Assembly: GCF_045290345.1 (NCBI RefSeq)
Contig: NZ_CP155447.1
Span: 9,300,001-9,364,000 of the forward strand
DNA: 64,000 bases
Direction: 5' to 3'
Source: Singulisphaera sp045290345
GTDB taxonomy: Bacteria; Planctomycetota; Planctomycetia; Isosphaerales; Isosphaeraceae
The notes under the pieces are model-generated. The model was given only the letters and a program-made list of their open reading frames with translations. It made no database searches and had not been told where the DNA came from. The translations under genes were made by a program, and so were the position numbers. Shown piece by piece: positions 26,823 to 36,972 of this stretch. Each line of letters starts with the position of its first letter. Positions within the stretch are counted from its first letter, which is position 1.

Positions 26823-27818
26823 ATGTCCGAGCAACCCAAGCTGGATTGTCCCGACTGTGAGGACGGCGTCTCTCGCCGCGAGTTCGTCCGGAAGATGACA
26901 GGGCTCGCCGTGGCGGGAAGCCTGGTTCCGCTCGCCGCGGGACCCCGGCGTGCGATCGCCGCCCCCACGGCCAAGAGCACCGCCGAGACCGCAGTCAAGC
27001 GGTTCTACGACACCCTCTCCGACACCCAACGCAAGGAGATCTGCTTCCCCTTCGATCACAAGCTTCGCCACAACATCAGTGCCAACTGGCCGATCACCAA
27101 GGCCAAGATTGATGACTACACGAAGGAACAGCAGGTCATCCTCGACGAGATCTTCCGGAGCGTCACCAGCCCGGACGGCTACGAGCGTTTCCAAAAGCAG
27201 ATGGATGACGATTCGGGCGGCTTCTCCGAGTATCACGTCGCCGTGTTCGGCACCCCGGGTTCCGGCCACTTCCAGTGGGAGCTGACCGGACGGCACCTCA
27301 CGATTCGGGCGGACGGCGATAGCGTCGCCAACGCCGCCTTCGGCGGACCGATCGTCTACGGACACGGCGCGGGGGACGGTAAGAAAGGCTTGCCAGGCAA
27401 CGTTTTCTACTACCAGACCTTGAAGGCGAACGAAGTCTTTAACGCCCTCGACGGTAAGCAGCGGAAAGCCGCCCTTCTGGCCGAACCCCCGAAAGAGACC
27501 GACGTGCTCGTTCAGGGGAAGTCAGGGACATTCCCCGGTCTCTCGGTCGGCGACCTCTCGAGCGACCAGAAAGCACTCGTCGAATCGGTCCTCAAGGTGA
27601 TTCTCGCTCCCTACCGCGAAGAGGATGTGAACGAAGCGATCGCGCTCCAGGCGGAAGGGGGCGGGCTCGACGCCATGCACATGGCCTTCTACCAGGCGCA
27701 AGATCTGGGCAACGACCAGGTCTGGGACATCTGGCGGATTGAGAGCCCCTCGGTCGTCTGTCACTTCCGGGGCGCACCCCACGTCCATGCTTACCTGAAC
27801 ATCGCCAAGAAGGCCTGA
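26823..27818 (+). CDS. Tat-exported DUF3500 protein
   Basis: 331 residues. A twin-arginine signal is clear: SRREFVRK followed by a hydrophobic stretch and processing near the APRR/AIAAP boundary (about residues 40-47). The mature part matches the DUF3500 family, whose biochemical role is not established; conserved-looking parts are the FDHKLRHNISANWP segment, the FGTPGSGHFQWELTGRHL segment and the WRIESPSVVCHFRG segment, all rich in His, Trp and Gly. A Cys-rich start (CPDC) precedes the signal. The gene is monocistronic, closed by a perfect hairpin. Confidence 0.85.
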   Translation: MSEQPKLDCPDCEDGVSRREFVRKMTGLAVAGSLVPLAAGPRRAIAAPTAKSTAETAVKRFYDTLSDTQRKEICFPFDHKLRHNISANWPITKAKIDDYTKEQQVILDEIFRSVTSPDGYERFQKQMDDDSGGFSEYHVAVFGTPGSGHFQWELTGRHLTIRADGDSVANAAFGGPIVYGHGAGDGKKGLPGNVFYYQTLKANEVFNALDGKQRKAALLAEPPKETDVLVQGKSGTFPGLSVGDLSSDQKALVESVLKVILAPYREEDVNEAIALQAEGGGLDAMHMAFYQAQDLGNDQVWDIWRIESPSVVCHFRGAPHVHAYLNIAKKA

Positions 27819-27847
27819 TTCCACGCATGATCGGGCTGGTAGTTTTT

Positions 27848-27883
27848 AACCCCTTCTCCTGCGTTTTCGCAGGAGAAGGGGTT
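27848..27883 (+). terminator. Perfect 16-bp hairpin terminator
   Basis: Arms 27848-27863 and 27868-27883 pair perfectly across a TTTT loop, 30 bases after the DUF3500 stop. Only a modest T-rich stretch follows. Confidence 0.75.
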
Positions 27884-27941
27884 CGTGTTTGACAAGCGGC
27901 GAGTGGATGATCCGGGCCGATCGTAAAAGGCGTGAGCACCG

Positions 27942-27969
27942 TTGTTTTTGCCGAGACTCGTACTATAAT
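27942..27969 (+). promoter_or_regulatory. Sigma-70-type promoter candidate for rpsA
   Basis: TTGTTT (27942-27947), 16 bases, then a perfect TATAAT (27964-27969). It points at rpsA and predicts a leader of about 205 bases. Confidence 0.5.
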
Positions 27970-28181
27970 AACTTTTTGCGTCACCCCACTCCTTGCGTTG
28001 AGGGGTGGGTCTATCTCCTGATACCTCAACCCCTAGCACCGGGACAGGCCATCGGCTGGATCGTCAGACGATCCGAAGTCGGTCGAGGTCATCTCAACTT
28101 TGACCGGGTCGTTTTCAGCCCGACGGTTTGTTTCAAACCCCATTGCGTTCTGCAAAGGGGATGGGATCGAAACGAACGAAC

Positions 28182-30107
28182 ATGGTAGATCGCAACCTGC
28201 TCCGCGAATTTGAAGTCAGCGATGATGAACTCGCCGCCATTGTGGCTGGCGGCGATGGCTCAGTCGATCTCGACCAATTCCTCAGCAATGGGCAGAACTT
28301 TGAGGTTGGTGGGATCGTTTCGGGCAAGGTGATCGAAATCGTCGGCGACCAGGTCGTGGTTGACGTCGGTTACAAGTCGGAAGGCCTTGTTCCGCTGAAC
28401 GAGTGGGAAGACGAGCCCCCGCCCCAGCCAGGCGAAAGCGTCGAGGTCTTGCTCGAAGGGATGGAGGACGAGACCGGCGAGATCGTCCTCTCCCGCAAGA
28501 AGGCGCACCGGATGCGTGCCTGGGAGATGGTGATCTCCAAGTACCACGAAGGCGACGTGGTCAAAGGCAAGGTGACGCGCAAGATCAAGGGCGGACTGCT
28601 CGTCGATATCGGCGTCAACGTCTTCCTGCCGGCCAGCCAGGTCGACATTCGCCGACCTTCCGATATTGCGGATTACATCGATTCTGAGATCGAGTGCATG
28701 ATCCTCAAGATCGACGAGGGTCGGCGCAACATCGTCGTGAGCCGCCGTAAGCTCATCGAGATCACTCGCGAGCAGCAGAAGACGCAACTCCTGGCGGAGA
28801 TCGAGCCAGGGCAGGTGCGCATGGGTACGGTCAAGAACATTGCCGACTTCGGCGCGTTCGTCGACCTCGGCGGGATCGACGGCCTGCTGCATATCACCGA
28901 TATGAGCTGGGGCCGCATCAACCATCCCAGCGATATGGTCAAGATCGACGATCAGATCGAGGTGATGGTTCTTCACGTCGACAAGGATCGCGAGAAGATC
29001 GCGCTGGGCTTGAAGCAGAAGTCGGCCAGCCCTTGGGAGAATGTCGCCGACAAGTATCCGGTTGGCACTCGCGTGATGGGCGAGGTCGTCAACGTGATGA
29101 GCTACGGGGCATTCGTGAAGCTCGAAGAGGGCATCGAAGGCCTGGTACACATCTCGGAGATGAGCTGGACCAAGCGCATCAATCACCCGAGCGAGCTCGT
29201 CCAGATCAGCGACAAGATCGAGGTCGTCGTCCTCGGCATCAACAAGGAGAAACAGGAAATCTCCTTGGGCATGAAGCAGACGCAGACCAACCCCTGGGAT
29301 CAAGTGGCTGGCAAGTACCCGCCGGGCACGATGATCGAAGGCACCGTCCGCAACCTGACCAACTACGGGGCGTTCATCGAGATCGAGGAAGGCATCGACG
29401 GCCTCCTGCACATCTCCGACATGAGCTGGACCCGCAAGATCGGTCACCCCAACGAACTGCTCGAGAAGGGTCAGCGCATCTCCTGCCAGGTCCTCAACGT
29501 CGACCAGGAACGGAAGCGGATCGCCCTTGGACTCAAGCAGCTTCGCGAGGATCCGTGGGAGACCGACATCCCCAACCGGTACGAGCCGAACGACGTGGTG
29601 ACGGGCAAGGTCACGAAACTCACCAACTTCGGTGTGTTCGTCGAGCTCGAGCCCGGCCTCGAAGGACTCTTGCACATCTCCGAGCTGGCTGACCACAAGG
29701 TCGATAGCCCCGAGGAAGTGGTCAAGGTCGGGGACGACATCGAGGTCAAAATCCTTCGCGTCGATCGCGGCGAACGGAAGATCGGCCTGTCGCGAAAGAA
29801 GGCGCACTGGACCAAGGGAGATGAGGAGGGCGAGGAAACCGAAGCGGCAGCCGTCGCGTCGGGCGGAACCGCCAAGCCCGAATCCAAGGACCAGAAAGAG
29901 CTCAAGGGAGGCCTCGGTGGCGGCGGACCGCTCTTCTCCATGGGAGGAGCGACGACCGAAGAGGGCGAAGCCTCGTCCACCGCGGAATCCGTGCCCACTG
30001 AACCGGTTGAAACCTCAGTGGTTGCCGAAGCTGCTTCGACCGAACCGGAAGTCGCCCCGGCTCCGGAGGGAGCGGTCTCGACCGATGAGGAAGTGAGCAC
30101 CCAGTAA
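28182..30107 (+). CDS. rpsA: 30S ribosomal protein S1
   Basis: 641 residues with six S1 (OB-fold) repeats, at about residues 37-110, 122-190, 208-280, 292-366, 379-453 and 466-540. Repeats 3-6 are most alike, each with a GxFV or GAFI strand and a GLLHIS or GLVHIS strand. S1 binds mRNA at the small subunit and helps initiation. A 100-residue acidic, Ala/Glu/Ser/Thr-rich tail follows the last repeat. ATG 28182 (MVDRNLLREFEVSD) begins the conserved part but has no good Shine-Dalgarno sequence, as is common for rpsA; an in-frame ATG at 28161 is an alternative. Confidence 0.95.
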   Translation: MVDRNLLREFEVSDDELAAIVAGGDGSVDLDQFLSNGQNFEVGGIVSGKVIEIVGDQVVVDVGYKSEGLVPLNEWEDEPPPQPGESVEVLLEGMEDETGEIVLSRKKAHRMRAWEMVISKYHEGDVVKGKVTRKIKGGLLVDIGVNVFLPASQVDIRRPSDIADYIDSEIECMILKIDEGRRNIVVSRRKLIEITREQQKTQLLAEIEPGQVRMGTVKNIADFGAFVDLGGIDGLLHITDMSWGRINHPSDMVKIDDQIEVMVLHVDKDREKIALGLKQKSASPWENVADKYPVGTRVMGEVVNVMSYGAFVKLEEGIEGLVHISEMSWTKRINHPSELVQISDKIEVVVLGINKEKQEISLGMKQTQTNPWDQVAGKYPPGTMIEGTVRNLTNYGAFIEIEEGIDGLLHISDMSWTRKIGHPNELLEKGQRISCQVLNVDQERKRIALGLKQLREDPWETDIPNRYEPNDVVTGKVTKLTNFGVFVELEPGLEGLLHISELADHKVDSPEEVVKVGDDIEVKILRVDRGERKIGLSRKKAHWTKGDEEGEETEAAAVASGGTAKPESKDQKELKGGLGGGGPLFSMGGATTEEGEASSTAESVPTEPVETSVVAEAASTEPEVAPAPEGAVSTDEEVSTQ

Positions 30108-30144
30108 CCACCGAGCGAAGACGAACCTTCGTCCTGATTCTTAG

Positions 30145-30190
30145 GCCCGCGCCCCTCGGTTGAAATCGAGGGGCGCGGGCTCTTTTTTTT
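30145..30190 (+). terminator. Strong rho-independent terminator of rpsA
   Basis: A 14-bp perfect GC-rich stem (30145-30158 with 30167-30180) with an eight-base loop, followed at once by a T-rich run (30181-30190). Confidence 0.92.
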
Positions 30191-30844
30191 CCTTCTTAGG
30201 GGCACAACGTCTCGTCTGAACGGAATTCCTCCACCCGCCACTCTTCCGAGACGCCCTTCTCTCCTGCCTTCGACTTTCCCGCCGGAGCCTCCAGTCCGCT
30301 CCTCTGCGGCCACCTTCCTCCTCTCGTTGGATTCGATCTGGTTTCGAAGCTCCTTCAGCTTGGGCCTCGGTAGCGCATTTGATCGCTCCCCTGCCGCACG
30401 GTTTGCCCAAACCCATTCTCTTCGTCATTCGCCAGAATGCTCACGATACGCACTCCCCCAAAATGCCCTAAACTTCCAAAACCTATCAAGTTCTTGGAAG
30501 GTCGTTCCGATAACCTCAGTAAGACCGTGAGACGGGGCGGGAATGGCATGCAAGGGGGACTGCCGAGTTTGGCTGACTCGGTGAGTCTGGGCTGTCCATT
30601 TCCGTATAAGTCGCTCATGGCAAAGCGAAGGGTAAGGCGGCCGTAAAGGTTCGGCGGGAGGCCGATGGCCTGTTCGGTGGACGCCTGGACCCGTTTTGGT
30701 GTGCGGTCCGAGGAATTCAGCGTTGCGGTGTAGACGAAGAGGCCAGCGCCGCCTCGCGAAGCCGTTAGCTCCTCGGTTCGGACCTTGGACCGTTCTCCCC
30801 GACCAACTGCGGACCCAGTCACGACCGACCCTACGAGGATCTTC
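30191..30844. other. Intergenic region before the sigma-factor gene
   Basis: About 650 bases with no convincing gene. One short hairpin is at 30563-30581. A minus-strand frame running from 30846 leftwards overlaps the sigma-factor start and has no recognisable family. Confidence 0.45.
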
Positions 30845-31680
30845 ATGGCCCGTATTCGCCGTCTCCGCCGCGACACGGTTCAGAGCCCCTGGAGACGTAT
30901 CTCCGGGAAATTAACGAAATGGCGCTCTTGAACGCAGACGAAGAGAAGATGCTCGCGCATCGGATCGCAGAGGGCGATAATAGCGCCAGAGACCGAATGG
31001 TCCGTGCCAATTTACGGCTGGTCGTGAATATCGCCCGGGGCTATGTGGGAAAGGGACTTGCACTTCAGGACCTGATCGAGGAAGGCAACATTGGCCTCCT
31101 CCGCGCCGTGGAGGGTTTCGACCCGGGCGTGGGAACTCGATTCAGCACCTATGCAAGTTACTGGATCAAGCAATCGATCAAGCGTGCCCTGGTCAACACG
31201 GCCAAACCCATTCGCATCCCCGCCTACATGGTGGAGCTGCTGTTCAAATGGCGGCGGATGGCGGCCGACTTGCAGGACTCGCTCAAGCGAGCGCCCACTG
31301 TCGAGGAAATCGCCAAGGCCCTCGACCTTCCCAAGAAGAAGCTCGCCATCGTCAAGAAGGCGATCAAGGTCTACAACTTGGTGCCCCAGACCGATCAGCC
31401 CGAGAACGGCTGGAGCCTGGGCGAGATGCTCATGGACGAGCGTACTCGGGCGCCAGACGTTGAGATGGTCGAAGCTGACAACCTCAGGCTCGTCATGCAT
31501 CGTCTCGGCGAGATGGACAAGCGCGAGGCCACCGTCCTCCGGATGCGATTTGGCTTGAACGATGCGCCGCCCAAAACCTTGAAGGAGATCGGCGAGTCTC
31601 TCGGCCTGACGCGTGAACGTGTCCGGCAGATTGAGAACGAGGCACTTGGCAAGCTCTCCGCCACGTTCGCGGCCGACTGA
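30845..31680 (+). CDS. Sigma-70 family (primary-type) RNA polymerase sigma factor with apparent frameshift
   Basis: From 30919 the frame gives 253 residues covering sigma regions 1.2 (end), 2 (DLIEEGNIGLLRAVEGFDP, TYASYWIKQSIKRAL), 3 and 4 (LRMRFGLND, LTRERVRQIENEAL). Region 1.2 continues upstream in the same frame as LETYLREINE, but that frame has no ATG, GTG or TTG before a stop at 30766. The well-placed ATG at 30845 (GAGGA upstream) gives MARIRRLRRDTVQSP in another frame, which would join exactly onto LETYLREINE if one C were added to the C4 run at 30886-30889. Hence coordinates start at 30845. It is either a base error, a recoding event or a real mutation; ATG 30919 would lose part of region 1.2. 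Confidence 0.85.
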
Positions 31681-31707
31681 AGTTCCGACCGCGGCGGATC
31701 AAGCTCA

Positions 31708-32457
31708 TCAGAGCACCGACAGTTCGTCCGCCGCGGCAGGGTGAATCGGGCTGATCGTGGAATGCCGATGTCGATGGCGATAGACGATCAGCCAGAAGCC
31801 GCCGGCCAGTAGCACGACGAACGTGGTTGGCTCGGGCACAGTGGTGGGCGCGGGTGATTGATAGCCGAGCGTATTGCTGGAATCAATTTTGGTGGTAAAA
31901 CTCCGGGAGAAGCTGCCGTCGAACGTGCTCTCCTCCCCGGAATGAAACTCCATGTAGACCGAGGGTCCGAAGGTCCGGGCAAGCTCTCCCCCTGTCACCT
32001 TGAGATCGAGGTTGAAGGAGGCCGTCGCCCCTGTCTTGGCGCCGAAAGCGGTGGGAGTGGCTTGGAGCAAGAGGCCCTGAAAGGTCTTGCCGTCGACCAC
32101 CACGGTGCCATACAGCGAGTAGGAATTCCCGGGGTCGCTCACCAACCGCCCATTGGGATCGAGCTTCAGGTTGAGAACCTGACTCCTCATCCCGTCCGAG
32201 TTCGGCTGGACCACCACTTCGTTTGCCGTCGAAGGACCCGTCGTCAGCAGGAACGGTGTGTTGGTGACTTGAAGCGTCCCCGTCTGAGTCGACGGGTGAT
32301 AGGTGTATTGCTGGGTGCCTGTAATCGCTCCGGCGAGGTCGGGGTACGCTCGGCCTCCGGGTGATTGAATCAACTCCGCGGAGACTTCGGCACCGAGACC
32401 GACCACGAGGACGAGGGGCAGGCCGGCCCTGGCAAAGAGGCTGCGCATCCGTTGCAT
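31708..32457 (-). CDS. PEP-CTERM domain exported protein
   Basis: 249 residues. Signal peptide (about residues 1-25, ending VSA), a beta-rich mature part without a family I recognise, and a C-terminal sorting region: TVPEPTTF, a hydrophobic helix and a basic Arg/His-rich stop. The tail extends some 20 residues past the basic cluster, longer than usual for PEP-CTERM. The ATG at 32457 has GGAGGT four bases upstream. It converges on the sigma-factor gene with only 27 bases between the stops. It is presumably displayed at the cell surface through an exosortase; its role is unknown. Confidence 0.8.
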   Translation of the reverse strand: MQRMRSLFARAGLPLVLVVGLGAEVSAELIQSPGGRAYPDLAGAITGTQQYTYHPSTQTGTLQVTNTPFLLTTGPSTANEVVVQPNSDGMRSQVLNLKLDPNGRLVSDPGNSYSLYGTVVVDGKTFQGLLLQATPTAFGAKTGATASFNLDLKVTGGELARTFGPSVYMEFHSGEESTFDGSFSRSFTTKIDSSNTLGYQSPAPTTVPEPTTFVVLLAGGFWLIVYRHRHRHSTISPIHPAAADELSVL

Positions 32458-33424
32458 GGGACCTCCCTCACTCACAGTCGCCGTTCGTGCATGTCCCGAT
32501 CATCGACAAATTCGTGATCGGTGACGGCACCCATCCAGGGGCGCACGTTGCAGAACGGCTGGGGCATCCAACCTCAAGGACCGGGCTTTGTACGCGGGGA
32601 GCGAGTCGAAGGGAGGGCCGCGGCGAGAGGCGCGTTGCCGTTCGGAATCCTTCCGATGTCGAACCCAACTCCTTTTGGCGACGGTCTTGGCTCTTGCTCC
32701 GGAAAAAAGAGCCACTGATCCTAGTTTTGCCGATCCTATCAACCTTGAGGGATCGGTGGGGAGCAAACTCAACCTACCTCAGCGTTAAGAGCCCTGTCAA
32801 TCCGCAACCGTTGATTTTTCACCTCGGCTCCCACAACATGCTCATCTCCCGATTCCCTTTGGCATGGCTCGCTCCCGTTGAGCCGGTCCTCGACACCGGA
32901 AACGGGTTGATCCGCCTCGCTTTGCTGTCCCGTTGAACCGACGAGTCAACCCATCCCACTCAGCCGCTGGCGGGCGAAAATCGCGATCTATTGGTTCGGT
33001 GCCGCTGACGACCTGATGAAAATCCGAGCACGGGCGATTATCCTTAACAACCATCGACCCCGCGAGTCGTTGATGGAATCGGCACAAACCGGCGAGGTCC
33101 GCGATGAAACCCTATCGATGAAGCAACCCTTGCCCCTCAGAGGACGATTTCGAAGGCGAAGGGAAGTCGGCTTGCGCAAGCCGGAAGGTTTCTTCGTAGG
33201 TCTGCCATCTGACTTCTTGGGTTTCGCTCCAAGCCTCGACATTCCCGAATAAGCCAGATGCACGACTGAGCGAATGGGCAAGCATCGACGGGGCGAGCTT
33301 ATCCCCACAGCCCTCCCCGTAACTGGATTCTCTCAACATCAGTGCGGTCTCACGTCGGCCTGGTCCCTTGCGTACGGCGGGGGCCGGCGATCACCCCCGT
33401 CCGGAACCATTCAGGTCGCCACCG
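32458..33424. other. Long intergenic region
   Basis: 967 bases without a gene I can support on either strand. A 16-base perfect palindrome is at 33168-33183. The region lies between the divergent PEP-CTERM and hydrolase genes and may hold both promoters. I see no transposase or decayed-gene remnants. Confidence 0.5.
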
Positions 33425-34276
33425 ATGCCTTATTTCGAGCACGACGGTTTACAGTTCTATTATCGTTCCGAAGGCCAAGGATTCCCCGTCGTCTGGCAGC
33501 ACGGCCTCGGCAGTGACGTTGATCAGACCTTCGCTCTTTTGGAACCGGGCTTTGAGAACGAGCTCTCCGGATTTCAATTCGTGGGCTTCGACGCCCGCGG
33601 GCACGGCCAAACCCGGCCGCTCGGAGACCCGAACAAGATCGGCATTGCCGCGACCGCGGACGATCTCCGCGATTTCCTTGACGCCCGCAAGATCGATCGC
33701 GCCGTGATTGGGGGCATCTCCATGGGCGCGGCGATCACACTCAATTTCGCCCTGCGATATCCTGAGCGAACGCTAGGGCTCATCTTCTCGCGACCGGCCT
33801 GGCTCGATCAGCCCTTCCCTGAGAATCTCCGCATTTTCACGCAAATATCTCAATATATTCACAAGCACGGTGCCGTGAAGGGACTCGAGGAATTCCGAGC
33901 GACGCCCGAGTTCGAGAGCCTGGTTCGAGAATCGCCCGACTGCGCCCAGGTCGTCGTGAACCACTTCGAGTTTCCACGCGCCGAGGAATGCGTCGTCCGG
34001 CTCGAACGAATTCCCCACGACGCTCCGTCACGTGATCGCAATGCGTGGAAAACCCTGAGCGTGCCGACCCTGGTGCTTGCGAACCAGCAGGACCCGATCC
34101 ATCCCTGGAAGTTCGCCGAGACTCTGGCCGAGATCATCCCTGGCGCGGAGTTGCGGGAGGTGACTCCGAAGTCGGTGGACGTGGATCTTCATGCCGAAGA
34201 CGTGCGTCGTCACATCGGCGAATTCCTCTCGAAAAACTTTGGCCTCGAGTCGAGGGATCGCGACACTTCGGCCTGA
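33425..34276 (+). CDS. Alpha/beta fold hydrolase
   Basis: 283 residues of the alpha/beta hydrolase fold. The oxyanion HG comes at QHGLGS and the nucleophile elbow is GGISMG (Ser99); the acid and base are most likely Asp223 (QQDPIHP) and His256 (DLHAED), giving a complete triad. Sequence style resembles 3-oxoadipate enol-lactonase or haloperoxidase-like esterases, but the substrate is open. ATG 33425 begins the domain directly (MPYFEHDGLQFYY). PolX starts 21 bases after its stop, so they may share a transcript by chance of layout. Confidence 0.88.
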   Translation: MPYFEHDGLQFYYRSEGQGFPVVWQHGLGSDVDQTFALLEPGFENELSGFQFVGFDARGHGQTRPLGDPNKIGIAATADDLRDFLDARKIDRAVIGGISMGAAITLNFALRYPERTLGLIFSRPAWLDQPFPENLRIFTQISQYIHKHGAVKGLEEFRATPEFESLVRESPDCAQVVVNHFEFPRAEECVVRLERIPHDAPSRDRNAWKTLSVPTLVLANQQDPIHPWKFAETLAEIIPGAELREVTPKSVDVDLHAEDVRRHIGEFLSKNFGLESRDRDTSA

Positions 34277-34297
34277 CTTTCACAAGGTCTTTTCCCT

Positions 34298-36028
34298 ATG
34301 GAAACCACGCGAATAGCTCAGATTTTGAGCGAGATGGGAACACTCCTCGAGGTCCGTGGCGAGAATCCGTTCCGCTGTCGGGCGTATCATAACGTCGCGC
34401 AAACCCTCAAGGCCCTTCCCTCCGACTTGTCGGACATGATCGCCGACGGCCGCTTGGCCGAAACGCCCGGTATTGGCGAAACCATGTTCTCCAAGATTGT
34501 CCAGCTCGCCACGACGGGACATCTTCCCGCCTATGACGAACTGCGGAGGGCCACGCCGCCAGGTCTCGTGGCCTTGCTCCGGGTGCCCGGGCTCGGGCCC
34601 AAGAAGATCAAGGTGCTCCACGACGAGCTCAAGATCGAGAGCCTGGCCGATCTTCGCGCGGCCGGCGAAGCGAAGAAGATCGCCCCGCTCAAAGGCTTCG
34701 GCGCCAAGACCGAGCAAAAAATCCTCGACGGAATCTCGTTCGTCGAATCGGTCGGTGACCGAATTCTCCAGAGCAAGGCCCGGCGACTGGTCGCGCCGAT
34801 CTTCGATGCCGTGCGCCAGCATCCCCTCGTTTTGAGAGCCGAGATCTGCGGAAGCTTACGACGACGCGCCGAGACGATCGGCGACCTTGACATACTCTTC
34901 AGCGCCGAGAATCCGGCCCCGGTCCTCGATCACTTCGTCAAGTTACCCGAGGTGGCCACCGTACTGGCGCACGGACCGACCAAGGCGAGCGTCCGACTTG
35001 CCGATGGGGTCCAGTGTGACCTTCGAGGGGTCGAGGATGACCAGTTCCCATTTGCGCTTCATTATTTCACCGGTTCGAAGGAACACAACATCGCCATCCG
35101 GCGCCGTGCCCTGGCGCACGGCTATTCGTTGAACGAATACAGTCTGAGCGGCGAGAAGGGGTCGGTCGCCTGCCGGACCGAGGCCGATCTGTTCGCCGCT
35201 CTCGGGCTTGCTTACATCCCCCCGGAGCTACGTGAGGATGTGGGGGAGATCGAGGCCGCGGAGAAGGGGCCGCTTGCTCCACTCGTCGAGTTGAGCGACC
35301 TGACCGGGACCTTCCACTGCCATACGGATTGGAGCGATGGACTCGCAACGCTCGAGGAGATGGCCGAGGCGGCTCGATCGCTCGGACTGACGTACCTCGG
35401 GATTGCCGACCACTCCCGATCGGCGGGCTACGCGGGGGGCCTGAGCATCGAACGGGTCCGCCAGCAGTGGGCTGCGATCGACGCCCTCAACGAGACGTTC
35501 GGCGGCAAGTTTCGAATCTTCAAAGGAACCGAGTGCGATATCCTCGCCGATGGATCGCTCGACTACCCCGACGACATCCTTGATGGCTTCGACTACGTCG
35601 TGGCCAGCGTCCATTCGTTGTTCGGCATGCCTCGCGACGAAATGACCGCCCGGATCGTCCGCGCCGCCTCGAACCCGAGAGTGACGATGCTCGGGCACCC
35701 GACCGGCCGCTTGCTGCTGGCGCGCGACGCATATGCCGTCGACGTCGACGCGGTCATCGACGCCGCCGCAAAGGCGGGTACGATGATCGAGATCAACGCG
35801 AATCCCCACCGGCTCGATCTCGACGCCATCCACTGCCGTCGGGCCAAAGCCCGTGGTGTGACGATCGTTGTGAACCCCGACGCGCATGCCACAGGCGGTC
35901 TGGCAGACCTCGATTACGGTGTGGGCATTGCCAGACGGGCGGGGCTAGGGGCTGCCGACCTGTTCAATACGGCCTCACTGGCCGAGGTCACCCAGGTGCT
36001 GGAGAAACGTCGCAAGGCTCACCATTGA
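34298..36028 (+). CDS. polX: DNA polymerase X / PHP-domain 3'-5' exonuclease
   Basis: 576 residues, standard for bacterial PolX, a gap-filling repair polymerase with a nuclease domain. Order: helix-hairpin-helix 8-kDa region (about residues 1-80), fingers with a second HhH (RVPGLGPKKIK), palm with GSLRRRAETIGDLDIL supplying two catalytic Asp and VQCDLRG the third, thumb, then the C-terminal PHP domain (about 340-570) starting FHCHTDWSDG, with further metal ligands at ADHS, GTECDI, ASVHS, GHPTGR and NPDAHA. All key residues are present, so both activities are expected. Confidence 0.95.
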   Translation: METTRIAQILSEMGTLLEVRGENPFRCRAYHNVAQTLKALPSDLSDMIADGRLAETPGIGETMFSKIVQLATTGHLPAYDELRRATPPGLVALLRVPGLGPKKIKVLHDELKIESLADLRAAGEAKKIAPLKGFGAKTEQKILDGISFVESVGDRILQSKARRLVAPIFDAVRQHPLVLRAEICGSLRRRAETIGDLDILFSAENPAPVLDHFVKLPEVATVLAHGPTKASVRLADGVQCDLRGVEDDQFPFALHYFTGSKEHNIAIRRRALAHGYSLNEYSLSGEKGSVACRTEADLFAALGLAYIPPELREDVGEIEAAEKGPLAPLVELSDLTGTFHCHTDWSDGLATLEEMAEAARSLGLTYLGIADHSRSAGYAGGLSIERVRQQWAAIDALNETFGGKFRIFKGTECDILADGSLDYPDDILDGFDYVVASVHSLFGMPRDEMTARIVRAASNPRVTMLGHPTGRLLLARDAYAVDVDAVIDAAAKAGTMIEINANPHRLDLDAIHCRRAKARGVTIVVNPDAHATGGLADLDYGVGIARRAGLGAADLFNTASLAEVTQVLEKRRKAHH

Positions 36029-36298
36029 TCGAGAATCACGACGACTGTTGGCTTGGGACCCTTGCGGGGGGTCTCACCTGTCCTATAATTCTGAAGGATG
36101 AAGGATTCGTGAGGAGGCCATCGGAGTTGCGACGGATCAGGCCGTCCCCCCCCAAGAGGGCGCGGGTATCTCTGTCACTCCGACCGAGTCCTGATTCACC
36201 TTGGGCCGTTTGGCGAACGAATCGCTCGCCTTGCCGTGGCTGATTTCTGATTTGCGTCTCTGAATCTCATCGCCTTCTTATATTATTAGGATCTCGTC

Positions 36299-36763
36299 AT
36301 GGCCCCTCCCAAGCCAGCAGAGACGAAACGCCGCTATTTCAGTGTTGAAGAGGCGAACAAGACCCTTCCGCTTGTCAGGGCGATCGTTACCGACATCGTT
36401 CGACAATGGCACACCGTCAATGAGTTGAAACAACGGCTGACGGCTGTCAAAAGTGAACGGAAACGCGCCTCGGGTGATCCCTATTCCGAAGAACTGGCGC
36501 AAAGCCAGGCGGAAATGGAGACCGAGGAGGAGCGACTGGCCTCCTACATTGATGAGCTCACCAAGTTGGGCGTCGAGTTGAAGGGGCTAGACGGACTCTG
36601 CGACTTCTATAGCATCATGGACGGCCGCGAGGTCTTTCTCTGCTGGCGGCTCGGCGAACCCGAGGTCCTTCACTGGCACGAACTCAACGCGGGCGTGGCT
36701 GGCCGCAAGACGCTGGCCTCACTCGCTGGCTCAGGCTCAGGGACAGGCAAACGACCACATTGA
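36299..36763 (+). CDS. DUF2203 family protein
   Basis: 154 residues. It begins with the family hallmark RRYFSVEEANKTLPLVR and continues into a long helical middle (about residues 25-95, probable coiled coil). It then has the conserved LKGLDGLCDFYSIMDGREV segment and the VFLCWRLGEPEVLHWHELN ending. The family is widespread and its role is not established. The extra C-terminal 20 residues are Gly/Ser-rich. AGGATCTCGTC precedes the ATG. It stands about 210 bases upstream of cmk, possibly an independent unit. Confidence 0.88.
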   Translation: MAPPKPAETKRRYFSVEEANKTLPLVRAIVTDIVRQWHTVNELKQRLTAVKSERKRASGDPYSEELAQSQAEMETEEERLASYIDELTKLGVELKGLDGLCDFYSIMDGREVFLCWRLGEPEVLHWHELNAGVAGRKTLASLAGSGSGTGKRPH

Positions 36764-36972
36764 TCGAGAGTGCCACTGCAATCATCTCAGCTAGGAAAAT
36801 ACCCTCTCGGCCCAGCCTCGCGACTCTGACGGACGCGTGGCTGGGCCGTTTGATGCGCCGCCTGCAATCGTGTTCCGTTGGACCCAGACCTTTCCAGCGG
36901 ATAGACTGCCAGAGGATCCGGTGGCAATCGGCCTTTGGTCTGAGTTCCTAGTTGAGTGAGGTTCGTTCCACG

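Noticed and set aside
28260..29807. Minus-strand open frame of 515 codons opposite rpsA
   Set aside because: It mirrors the repeated S1 domains and has no family of its own.
30355..30876. Minus-strand open frame overlapping the sigma-factor start
   Set aside because: No family match and it would place two starts on top of each other; I treat it as chance.
33016..33252. Small plus-strand open frame in the gap before the alpha/beta hydrolase
   Set aside because: Arg-rich, no family, no start signal.
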